Shown: positions 49,460 to 61,257 of the stretch, one piece after another
How the letters are laid out: each line of letters begins with the position of its first letter
How positions within the stretch are numbered: position 1 is the stretch's first letter
Assembly (NCBI RefSeq): GCF_050948175.1
Contig: NW_027490135.1
Location: 992,001-1,056,000, forward strand
Length of the DNA: 64,000 nt
Reading direction: 5' to 3'
Source: Xylocopa sonorina
Lineage: Eukaryota > Arthropoda > Insecta > Hymenoptera > Apidae
The notes under the pieces: model-generated
Seen by the model: only the letters and a program-made list of their open reading frames with translations
Databases searched by the model: none
Told to the model about the DNA's origin: nothing
Translations under genes and position numbers: made by a program

Positions 49460-51615
49460 TTCAAATGAATGTGAATGCGACACTTCCTCGCTAGGAAATA
49501 GCGTTTGCAGATGTCTACGTATCGTAGCAATAGAGTTCATATGATTCTTAAAACGCGATATCGCATCTCATTTCTATGTTTCATGGTAAGATATAACATG
49601 ATTTGCGAAGTGTTATGTATTCCTCTTCTACACTTCAAATGAATGTGAATGCGATACTTCCTCGCTAGGAAATAGCGTTTGTAGATGTCTACGTATCGTA
49701 GCAATAGCTCTCTAATGCTTTTAAAAACGCGATATCGCATCTCATTTCTATGTTTCATGGTATGATATAATATGATTTGCGAAATGTTATGTATTCCTCG
49801 TCTACACTTCAAATGAATGTAAATGCGACACTTCCTTGCAAGGAAATAGCGTTTGCAGATGTCTACGTATCGGAGCAATAGAGTTCAAATGCTTCCTAAA
49901 ACGAGATATAGCATCTCATATCTATGTTTCATGATAAGATATAATATTCATTGCGAAGTGTTATGCATTCCTCGTCTACGATTCAAATGAAAGTAAATGC
50001 GACACTTCCTTGCAAGGAAATAACGATTGCAGATGTCAACGTATCGTAGCAATAGAGTTCATATGATTCTTAAAACGCGATATCGCATCTCATTTCTATG
50101 TTTCATGGTAAGATATAACATGATTTGCGAAGTGTTATGTATTCCTCGTCTACACTTCAAATGAATGTGAATGCGATTCTTCCTCGCTAGGAAATTGCGT
50201 TTGCAGATGTCTACGTATCGTAGCAATAGCTTTTTAGTGCTTCTTAAAACGCGATATCGCATCTCATTTCTATGTTTCATGGTAAGATATAATATGATTT
50301 GCGAAGTGTCATGTATTCCTCGTCTACACTTCAAATGAATGTAAATGCGACACTTCCTTGCTAGGAAATAGCGTCTGCAGATATCTAGGTATCGTAGCAA
50401 TAGAGTTCTAATGCTTCTTAAAACGCGATATCGCATCTCATTTCAATGTTTCATGGTAAGATGTAATATGATTTGCGAAGTGTTATGTATTCCTCCACTA
50501 CACTTCAAATGAATGTAAATGCGACACTTCCTTGTCAGGAAATAGCGTTTGCAAATGTCTACCAATCGTGGTAATAATGTTCTAATGCTTCATAAAACGC
50601 GATATCGCATCTGATTTCTATGTTTCATGGTAAGATATAATATGATTTGCGAAGTGTTATGTATTCCTCGTCTACACTTCAAATGAATGTAAATGCTACA
50701 CTTCCTTGCTAGGAAATTGCGTCTGCAGATATCCAGGTATCGTAGCAATAGAGTTCTAATGCTTCTTAAAACGAGATATTGCATCTCATATCTATGTTTC
50801 ATGATAAGATATAATATTCATTGCGAAGTATTATGCATTCCTCGTCTACGATTCAAATGAAAGTAAATGCGACACTTCCTTGCAAGGAAATAACGATTGC
50901 AGATGTCTACGTATCGTAGCAATAGAGTTCATATGATTCTTAAAACGCGATATCGCATCTCATTTCTATGTTTCATGGTAAGATATAACATGATTTGCGA
51001 AGTGTTAATTATTCCTCATCTACACTTCAAATGAATGTGAATGCGATTCTTCCTCGCTAGGAAATAGCGTTTGCAGATGTCTACGTATCGTAGCAATAGC
51101 TTTCTAATGCTTCTTAAAACGCGATATCGCATCTCATTCCTATGTTTCATGGTAAGATATAATATGATTTGCGAAGTGTCATGTATTCCTCGTCTACACT
51201 TCAAATGAATGTAAATGCGACACTTCCTTGCTAGGAAATAGCGTCTGCAGATATCTAGGTATCGTAGCAATAGAGATCTAATGTTTCTTAAAACGCGATA
51301 TCGCATCTCATTTCTATGTGTCATGGTAAGATGTAATATGATTTGCGAAGTGTTATGCATTCCTCGTCTACGATTCAAATGAATGTAAATGCGACACTTC
51401 CTTGCAAGGAAATAGCGTTTGCAGATGTCTACGTATCGTAGCAATAGAGTTCTTATGATTCTTAAAACGCGATATCGCATCTGATTTCTACGTTTAATGG
51501 TAAGTTATAATATGATCTGCGAAGTGTCATGTATTCCTCGTCTACACTTCAAATGAATTTACATGCGACACTTCCTTGCCAGGAAATAGCGTTTGCAAAT
51601 GTCTACCTATCGTAG
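49460..51615. repeat. Twelve-monomer copy of the end of the 53-mer block
   Basis: Matches about 32,765-34,920 at an offset of 16,695 bp, equal to 96 units minus nine bases. The nine bases are the deletions at 39,666, 42,796 and 48,829. Ordered markers: GTTTGTAGATG, CTTTTAAAAACG, ATCGGAGCAATAG, TTTTTAGTGC, TTCCTTGTCAGG, GTGGTAATAATG, CTTCATAAAACG and GTTAATTATTCC. CTTCATAAAACG occurs in the second 53-mer copy but not the first, so this block is related to copy 2. It continues past the copy-2 breakpoint at 34,443 into the 34.4-34.9 kb sequence. Confidence 0.86.
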
Positions 51616-54600
51616 CAATAGTGTTCTAATGCTTCTTAAAACGCGATATCGCATCTCATTTCTAGGTTTCATGGTAAGATATAATATGATTTGCGAAGAG
51701 TCATGTATTCCTCCTCTACACTTCAAATGAATGTAAATGCGACACTTCCTTGCTAGGAAATAGCGTCTGCAGATATCTAGGTATCGTAGCAATAGAGTTC
51801 TAATGCTTCTTAAAACGCGATATCGCATCTCACTTCTATGTTTCATGGTAAGATGTAATATGATTTGCGAAGTGTTATGTATTCCTCCTCTACACTTCAA
51901 ATGAATGTAAATGCGACACTTCGTTGCAAGGAAATAGCGTTTGCAGATGTCTACGTATCATAGCAATAGAGTTCTTATGATTCTTAAAACGCGATATCGC
52001 ATCTCATTTCTACGTTTCATGGTAAGATATAATATGATTTGCGAAGTGTTATGTATTCCTCGTCTGCACTTCAAATGAATGTAAATGCGACACTTTCTTG
52101 CTAGGAAATAGCGTCTGCAGATGTCTAGGCATCGTAGCAATAGAGTTCTAATGCTTCTTAAAACGCGATATCGCATCTCATTTCTATGTTTCATGGTAAG
52201 ATGTAATATGATTTGCGAAGTGTTATGTATTCCTCCTCTACACTTCAAATGAATGTAAATGCGACACTTCCTTGCTAGGAAATAGCGTCTGCAGATGTCT
52301 AGGTATCGCAGCAATAGAGTTCTAGTGCTTCTTAAAACGCGATATCGCATCTCATTTCTATGTTTCGTGGAAAGATATAATATGATTTGCGAAGTGTTAT
52401 GTATTCCTCGTCTACACTTCAAATGAATGTAAATGCGACACTTCCTTGCAAGGAAATAGCGTTTGCAGATGTCTACGTATCGAAGCAATAGTGTTCAAAT
52501 GCTTCTTAAAACGAGATATTGCATCTCATATTTATGTTTCATGATAAGATATAATATTCATTGCGAAGTGTTATGCATTCCTCGTCTACGATTCAAATGA
52601 ATGTAAATGCGACACTTCCTTGCAAGGAAATAGCGTTTGCAGATGTCTACGTATCGTAGCAATAGAGTTCTTATGATTCTTAAAACGCGATATCGCATCT
52701 CATTTCTATGTTTCATGGTAAGTTATAATATGATCTGCGAAGTGTCATGTATTCCTCGTCTACACTTCAAATGAATTTAAATGCGACACTTCCTTGCCAG
52801 GAAATAGCGTTTGCAAATGTCTACCTATCGTAGCAATAGTGTTCTGATGCTTCTTAAAACGCGATATCGCATCCCATTTCTAGGTTTCATGGTAAGATAT
52901 AATATGATTTGCGAAGAGTCATGTATTCCTCCTCTACACTTCAAATGAATGTAAATGCGACACTTCCTTGCTAGGAAATAGCGTCTGCAGATATCTAGGT
53001 ATCGTAGCAATAGAGTTCTAATGCTTCTTAAAACGCGATATCACATCTCACTTCTATGTTTCATGGTAAGATGTAATATGATTTGCGAAGTGTTATGTAT
53101 TCCTCCTCTACACTTCAAATGAATGTAAATGCGACACTTCCTTGCCAGGAAATAGCGTTTGCAAATGTCTACCTATCGTAGCAATAGTGTTCTAATGCTT
53201 CTTAAAACGCGATATCGCATCTCATTTCTATGTTTCATTGTAAGATATAATATGATTTGCGAAGTGTTATGTATTCCTCGTCTACACTTCAAATGAATGT
53301 AAAAGCGACACTTCCTTGCAAGGAAATAGCGTTTGCAGATGTCTACGTATCGAAGCAATAGAGTTCAAATGCTTCTTAAAACGAGATATTGCATCTCATA
53401 TTTATGTTTCATGATAATATATAATATTCATTGCGAAGTGTTATGCATTCCTCGTCTACGCTTCAAATGAATGTAAATGCGACACTTCCTTGCAAGGAAA
53501 TAGCGTTTGCAGATGTCTACGTATCGTAGCAATAGGGTTCTTATGATTCTTAAAACGCGATATCGCATCTCATTTCTATGTTTCATGGTAAGATACAATA
53601 TGATTTGCGAAGTGTTATGTATTCCTCGTCTACACTTCAAAAGAATTTAAATGCGACACTTCCTTGCCAGGAAATAGCGTTTGCAAATGTCTACCTATCG
53701 TAGCAATAGTGTTCTAATGCTTCTTAAAACGCGATATCGCATCTCATTTCTAGGTTTCATGGTAAGATATAACATGATTTGCGAAGTGTTATGTATACCC
53801 CGTCTACACTTCAAATGAATGTGAATGCGATACCTCCTCGCTAGAAAATAGCGTTTGCAGATGTCTACGTATCGTAGCAATAGCTTTCTAATGCTTCTTA
53901 AAACGCGATATTGCATCTCATTTCTATGTTTCATGGTAAGATATAATATGATTTGCGAAGTGTTATGTATTCCTCGCCTGCACTTCAAATGAATGTAAAT
54001 GCGACACTTCCTTGCAAGGAAATAGCGTTTGCAGATGTCTAAGTATCATAGCAATGGAGTTCTTATGATTCTTAAAACGCGATATCGCATCTCATTTCTA
54101 TGTTTCATGGTAAGATATAATATGATTTGCGAAGTGTTATGTATTCCTCGTCTACACTTCAAATGAATGTAAATGCGACACTTCCTTGCTAGGAAATAGC
54201 GTCTGCAGATGTCTAGATATCGTAGCAATAGAGTTCTAATGCTTCTTAAAACGCGATATCGCATCTCATTTCTATGTTTCGTGGTAAGATGTAATATGAT
54301 TTGCGAAATGTTATGTATTCCTCCTCTACACTTCAAATGAATGTAAATGCGACACTTCGTTGCCAGGAAATAGCGTTTGCAGATGTCTACGTATCATAGC
54401 AATAGAGTTCTTATGATTCTTAAAACGCGATATCGCATCCCATTTCTATGTTTCATGGTAAGATATAATATGATTTGCGAAGTGTTATGTATTCCTCGTC
54501 TGCACTTCAAATGAATGTAAATGCGACACTTCCTTGCTAGGAAATAGCGTCTGCAAATATCTACCTATCGTAGCAATAGTGTTCTAATGCTCCTTAAAAC

Positions 54601-56348
54601 GCGATATCGCATCTCATTTCTATGTTTCATGGTAAGATATAATATGATTTGCGAAGAGTTGTGTATTCCTACTCTACACTTCAAATGAATGTAAATGCGA
54701 CACTTCCTTCCTAGGAAATAGCGTCTGCAGATATCTAGGTATCGTAGCAATAGAGTTCCAATGCTTCTTAAAACGCGATATCGCATCTCACTTCTATGTT
54801 TCATGGTAAGATGTAATATGATTTGCGAAGTGTTATGTATTCCTCGTCTACACTTCAAATGAATGTGAATGCGATACTTCCTCGCAAGGAAATAGCGTTT
54901 GCAGATGTCTACGTATCGTAGCAATAGCTTTCTAATGCTTCTTAAAACGCGATATCGCATCTCATTCCTATGTTTCATGGCAAGATATAACATGTTTTGC
55001 GAAGTGTTATGTATTCCTCGTCTACACTTCAAATGAATGTGAATGCGATACTTCCTCGATGGGAAATAGCGTTTGCAGATGTCTACGTATCGTAGCAATA
55101 GCTTTCTAATGCTTCTTAAAACGCGATATTGCATCTCATTTCTATGTTTCATGGTAAGATATAATATGATTTGCGAAGTGTTATGTATTCCTCGCCTGCA
55201 CTTCAAATGAATGTAAATGCGACACTTCCTTGCAAGGAAATAGCGTTTGCAGATGTCTACGTATCATAGCAATGGAGTGCTTATGATTCTTAAAACGCGA
55301 TATCGCATCTCATTTCTATGTTTCATGGTAAGATATAATATGATTTGCGAAGTGTTATGTATTCCTCGTCTACACTTCAAATGAATGTAAATGCGACACT
55401 TCCTTGCTAGGAAATAGCGTCTGCAGATGTCTAGATATCGTAGCAATAGAGTTCTAATGCTTCTTAAAACGCGATATCGCATCTCATTTCTATGTTTCGT
55501 GGTAAGATGTAATATGATTTGCGAAATGTTATGTATTCCTCCTCTACACTTCAAATGAATGTAAATGCGACACTTCGTTGCCAGGAAATAGCGTTTGCAG
55601 ATGTCTACGTATCATAGCAATAGAGTTCTTATGATTCTTAAAACGCGATATCGCATCCCATTTCTATGTTTCATGGTAAGATATAATATGATTTGCGAAG
55701 TGTTATTTATTCCTCGTCTGCACTTCAAATGAATGTAAATGCGACACTTCCTTGCTAGGAAATAGCGTCTGCAAATATCTACCTATCGTAGCAATAGTGT
55801 TCTAATGCTCCTTAAAACGCGATATCGCATCTCATTTCTATGTTTCATGGTAAGATATAATATGATTTGCGAAGAGTTGTGTATTCCTACTCTACACTTC
55901 AAATGAATGTAAATGCGACACTTCCTTCCTAGGAAATAGCGTCTGCAGATATCTAGGTATCGTAGCAATAGAGTTCCAATGCTTCTTAAAACGTGATATC
56001 GCATCTCACTTCTATGTTTCATGGTAAGATGTAATATGATTTGCGAAGTGTTATGTATTCCTCGTCTACACTTCAAATGAATGTGAATGCGATACTTCCT
56101 CGCAAGGAAATAGCGTTTGCAGATGTCTACGTATCGTAGCAATAGCTTTCTAATGCTTCTTAAAACGCGATATCGCATCTCATTCCTATGTTTCATGGCA
56201 AGATATAACATGTTTTGCGAAGTGTTATGTATTCCTCGTCTACACTTCAAATGAATGTGAATGCGATACTTCCTCGATGGGAAATAGCGTTTGCAGATGT
56301 CTACGTATCGTAGCAATAGCTTTCTAATGCTTCTTAAAACGCGATATC
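51616..56348. repeat. Terminal higher-order repeat, copy 1, with a 7-mer tandem duplication
   Basis: About 51,863-53,039 matches 61,258-62,434 at an offset of 9,395 bp (54 units minus one base). About 53,560-54,470 matches 62,433-63,343 at an offset of 8,873 bp. About 54,640 onward matches 63,340 onward at 8,699 bp. The offset therefore falls by three units and then one unit. Inside, 53,850-55,130 matches 55,068-56,348 at 1,218 bp (a 7-unit tandem duplication), sharing GAAGAGTTGTGTATTCCTAC, TTCCTTCCTAGG, CTAGATATCG and TCCTCGATGGGAA. Class B units are rare here. Confidence 0.85.
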
Positions 56349-58390
56349 GCATCTCATTTCTACGTTTCATGGTAAGATATAATATGATTTGCGAAGTGTT
56401 ATGTATTCCTCCTCTACACTTCAAATGAATGTAAATGCGACACTTCCTTGCTAGGAAATAGCGTCTGCAGATGTCTAGGTATCGTAGCAATAGAGTTCTA
56501 ATGCTTCTTAAAACGCGATATCGCATCTCATTTCTATGTTTCATGGTAAGATGTAATATGATTTACGATGTGTTATGTATTCCTCCTCTACACTTCAAAT
56601 GAATGTAAATGCGACACTTCCTTGCTAGGAAATAGCGTCTGCAGATATCTAGGTATCGTAGCAATAGAGTTCTAATGCTTCTTAAAACGCGATATCGCAT
56701 CTCACTTCTATGTTTCATGGTAAGATATAACATGATTTGCGAAGTGTTATGTATTCCTCGTCTACACTTCAAATGAATGTAAATGCGACACTTCCTTGCT
56801 AGGAAATAGCGTCTGCAGATGTCTAGGTATCGTAGCAATAGAGTTCTAATGCTTCTTAAAACGCGATATCGCATCTCATTTCTATGTTTCATGGTAAGAT
56901 GTAATAGGATTTGCGAAGTGTTATGTATTCCTCCTCTACACCTCAAATGAATGTAAATGCGACACTTCGTTGCAAGGAAATAGCGTTTGCAGATGTCTAC
57001 GTATCATAGCAATGGAGTTCTTATGATTCTTAAAACGCGACATCGCATCTCATTTCTATGTTTCATGGTAAGATATAATATGATTTGCGAAGTGTTATGT
57101 ATTCCTCGTCTACACTTCAAATGAATGTAAATGCGACACTTCCTTGCTAGGAAATAGCGTCTGCAGATGTGTAGGCATCGTAGCAATAGAGTTCTAATGC
57201 TTCTTAAAACGCGATATCGCATCTCATTTCTATGTTTCATGGTAAGATGTAATATGATTTGCGAAGTGTTATGTATTCCTCCTCTACACTTCAAATGAAT
57301 GTAAATGCGACACTTCCTTGCTAGGAAATAGCGTCTGCAGATGTCTAGGTATCGTAGCAATAGAGTTCTAATGCTTCTTAAAACGCGATATCGCATCTCA
57401 TTTCTATGTTTCATGGTAAGATGTAATATGATTTACGATGTGTTATGTATTCCTCCTCTACACTTCAAATGAATGTAAATGCGACACTTCCTTGCTAGGA
57501 AATAGCGTCTGCAGATATCTAGGTATCGTTGCAATAGAGTTCTAATGCTTCTTAAAACGCGATATCGCATCTCACTTCTATGTTTCATGGTAAGATGTAA
57601 CATGATTTGCGAAGTGTTATGTATTCCTCGTCTACACTTCAAATGAATGTGAATGCGATACTTCCTCGATAGGAAATAGCGTTTGCAGATGTCTACGTAT
57701 CGTAGCAATAGCTTTCTAATGCTTCCTAAAACGCGATATCGCATCTCATTTCTACGTTTCATGGTAAGATATAATATGATTTGCGAAGTGTCATGTACTC
57801 CTCGTCTACACTTCAAATGAATGTAAATGCGACACATCCTTGCTAGGAAATAGCGTCTGCAGATGTCTAGGTATCGTAGCAATAGAGCTCTAATGCTTCT
57901 TAAAACGCGATATCGCATCTCATTTCTATGTTTCATGGTAAGATATAATATGATTTGCGAAGTGTCATGTATTCCTCGTCTACACTTGAAATGAATGTAA
58001 ATGCGACACTTCCTTGCTAGGAAATAGCGTCTGCAGATGTCTAGGTATCGTAGCAATAGAGTTCTAATGCTTCATAGAACGCGATATCGCATCTCATTTC
58101 TATGTTTCATGGTAAGATGTAATATGATTTGCGAAGTGTTATGTATTCCTCCTCTACACTTCAAATGAATGTAAATGCGACACTTCCTTGCTAGGAAATA
58201 GCGTCTGCAGATGTCTAGGTATCGTAGCAATAGAGTTCAAATGCTTCTTAAAACGCGATATCGCATCTCATTTCTATGTTTCATGGTAAGATGTAATATG
58301 ATTTGCGAAGTGTTATGTATTCCTCCTCTACACTTCAAATGAATGTAAATGCGACACTTCCTTGCAAGGAAATAGCGATTGCAGATGTCT
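56349..58390. repeat. Class A monomer run
   Basis: About twelve class A units alternating CCTCCTCTAC and CCTCGTCTAC forms, with variants TTTACGATGTG (56,560 and 57,430, an 870-bp or 5-unit spacing), GTAATAGGATTTG and TCCTCGATAGG. Because no class B stop is present, the minus-strand frame stays open over several units. No sequence other than satellite is seen. Confidence 0.8.
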
Positions 58391-60355
58391 ACGTATCGAT
58401 GCAATAGAGTTCAAATGCTTCTTAAAACGAGATATTGCATCTCATATCTATGTTTCATGTTAAGATATAATATTCAATGCGAAGTGTTATGCATTCCTCG
58501 TCTACGATTCAAGTGAATGTAAATGCGACACTTCCTTTCAAGGAAATAGCGTTTGCAGATGTCTACGTATCGCAGCAATAGAGTTCTAATGCTGCTTAAA
58601 ACGAGATATTGCATCTCATATCTATGTTTCATGATAAGATATAATATTCATTGCGGAGTGTTATGCATTCCTCGTCTACGATTCAAATGAACGTAAATGC
58701 GACACTTCCTTGCAAGGAAATAGCGTTTGCAGATGTCTACGTATCGAAGAAATAGAGTTCAAATGCTGCTTAAAACGAGATATTGCATCTCATATCTATG
58801 TTTCATGATAACATATAATATTCAATGCGAAGTGTTATGCATTCCTCGTCTACGATTCAAATGAATGTAAATGCGACACTTCCTTGCAAGGAAATAGCGT
58901 TTGCAGATGTCTACGTATCGTAGCAATAGAGTTCTTATGATTCTTAAAATGCGGTATCGCATCTCATTTCTATGTCTCATGGTAAGATATAATATGATTT
59001 GCGAAGTGTTATGTATTCCTCGTCTACACATCAAATGAATGTGAATGCGACACTTCCTTGCTAGGAAATAGCGTCTGCAGATATCTAGGTATCGTAGCAA
59101 TAGAGTTCTAATGCTTCTTAAAACGCGATATCGCATCTCATTTCTATGTTTCATGGTAAGATGTAATATGATTTGCGAAGTGTTATGTATTCCTCGTCTA
59201 CACTTCAAATGAATGAAAATGCGACACTTCCTTGCAAGGACATAGCGTTTGCAGATGTCTACGTATCGAAGCAATAGAGTTCACATGCTTCTTAAAACGA
59301 GATATTGCATCTCATATCTATGTTTCATGATAACATATAATATTCAATGCGAAGTGTTATGCATTCCTCGTCTACGATTCAAATGAATGTAAATGCGACA
59401 CTTCCTTGCAAGGAAATAGCGTTTGCAGATGTCTACGTATCGTAGCAATAGAGTTCTTATGATTCTTAAAATGCGGTATCGCATCTCATTTCTATGTTTC
59501 ATGGTAAGATATAATATGATTTGAGAAGTGTTATGTATTCCTCGTCTACACATCAAATGAATGTGAATGCGACACTTCCTTGCTAGGAAATAGCGTCTGC
59601 AGATATCTAGGTATCGTAGCAATAGAGTTCTAATGCTTCTTAAAACGCGATATCGCATCTCATTTCTATGTTTGATGGTAAGATGTAACATGATTGCGAA
59701 GTGTTATGTATTCCTCGTCTACACATCAAATGAATGTGAATGCGACACTTCCTTGCTAGGAAATAGCGTCTGCAGATATCTAGGTATCGTAGCAATAGAG
59801 TTCTAATGCTGCTTAAAACGAGATATTGCATCTCATATCTATGTTTCACGATAACATATAATATTCAATGCGAAGTGGTATGCATTCCTCGTCTACGATT
59901 CAAATGAATGTAAATGCGACACTTCCTTGCAAGGAAATAGCGTTTGCAGATGTCCACGTATCGTAGCAATAGAGTTCTTATGATCCTTAAAATGCGGTAT
60001 CGCATCTCATTTCTATGTCTCATGGTAAGATATAATATGATTTGCGAAGTGTTATGTATTCCTCGTCTACACATCAAATGAATGTGAATGCGACACTTCC
60101 TTGCTAGGAAGTAGCGTCTGCAGATATCTAGGTATCGTAGCAATAGAGTTCTAATGCTTCTTAAAACGCGATATCGCATCTCATTTCTATGTTTCATGGT
60201 AAGATGTAATATGATTTGCGAAGTGTTATGTATTCCTCGTCTACACTTCAAATGAATGTAAATGCGACACTTCCTTGCAAGGAAATAGCGTTTGCAGATG
60301 TCTACGTATCGTAGCAATAGAGCTCTAATGCTTCCTAAAACGCGATATCGCATCT
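58391..60355. repeat. Trimer higher-order repeat with class B-like monomers (522-bp unit)
   Basis: Three successive trimers start at about 58,790, 59,312 and 59,834. Each opens with GAGATATTGC, then CATGATAACATATAAT and ATTCAATGCG, followed by AAATGCGGTATCGC and a unit with CACATCAAATG. ATAACATATAAT recurs at about 58,807, 59,329 and 59,850, offsets of 522 and 521 bp; the one-base difference is the deletion at 59,692. The third copy decays near its end. Two further class B-like units precede the trimers at about 58,440-58,790. Confidence 0.83.
59665..59837. repeat. Short monomer, 173 bp, in the trimer block
   Basis: One T is missing at about 59,692 (ACATGATTGCG for ACATGATTTGCG). It shifts the third trimer by one base. 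Confidence 0.9.
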
Positions 60356-61257
60356 CATTTCTATGTTTCATGGTAAGATATAACATGATTTGCGAAGTGT
60401 TATGTATTCCTCGTCTACACGTCAAATGAATGTGAATGCGATACTTCCTCGATAGGATATACCGTTTGCAGATGTCTACGTATCGTAGCAATAGCTTTCT
60501 AATGCTTCTTAAAACGCGATATCGCATCTCATTTCTATGTTTCATGGTAAGAAATAATATGATTTGCGAGGTGTCATGTATTCCTCGTCTACACTTCAAA
60601 TGAATGTAAATGCGACACTTCCTTGCTAGGAAATAGCGTCTGCAGATGTCTAGGTATCGTAGCAATAGAGCTCTAATGCTTCTTAAAACGCGATATCGCA
60701 TCTCATTTCTATGTTTCATGGTAAGATGTAATATGATTTGCGAAGTGTTATGTATTCCTCCTCTACACTTCAAATGAATGTAAATGCGACACTTCGTTGC
60801 AAGGAAATAGCGTTTGCAGATGTCTATGTATCATAGCAATAGAGTTCTTATGATTCTTAAAACGCGATATCGCATCTCATTTCTATGTTTCATGGTAAGA
60901 TATAATATGATTTGCGAAGTGTTATGTATTCCTCGTCTACGCTTCAAATGAATGTGAATGCGATACTTCCTCGCTAGGAAATAGCGTCTGCAGATGTCTA
61001 CGTATCGTAGCAATAGCTTTCTAATGCTTCTTAAAACGCGATATCGCATCTCATTCCTATGTTTCATGGCAAGATATAATATGATTTGCGAAGTGTCATG
61101 TATTCCTCGTCTACACTTGAAATGAATGTAAATGCGACACTTCCTTGCTAGGAAATAGCGTCTGCAGATGTCTAGGTATCGTAGCAATAGAGTTCTAATG
61201 CTTCTTAAAACGCGATATCGCATCTCATTTCTATGTTTCATGGTAAGATGTAATAGG
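60356..61257. repeat. Class A monomer run before the last higher-order copy
   Basis: About five class A units with variants CACGTCAAATG, GGATATACCGTTTGC, GAAATAATATG and CACTTGAAATG. The last two units resemble the 57.9-58.06 kb and 56.9 kb units, for example CACTTGAAATG at 57,985 and 61,115 and GTAATAGGATTTG at 56,901 and 61,249. No other element is present. Confidence 0.75.
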
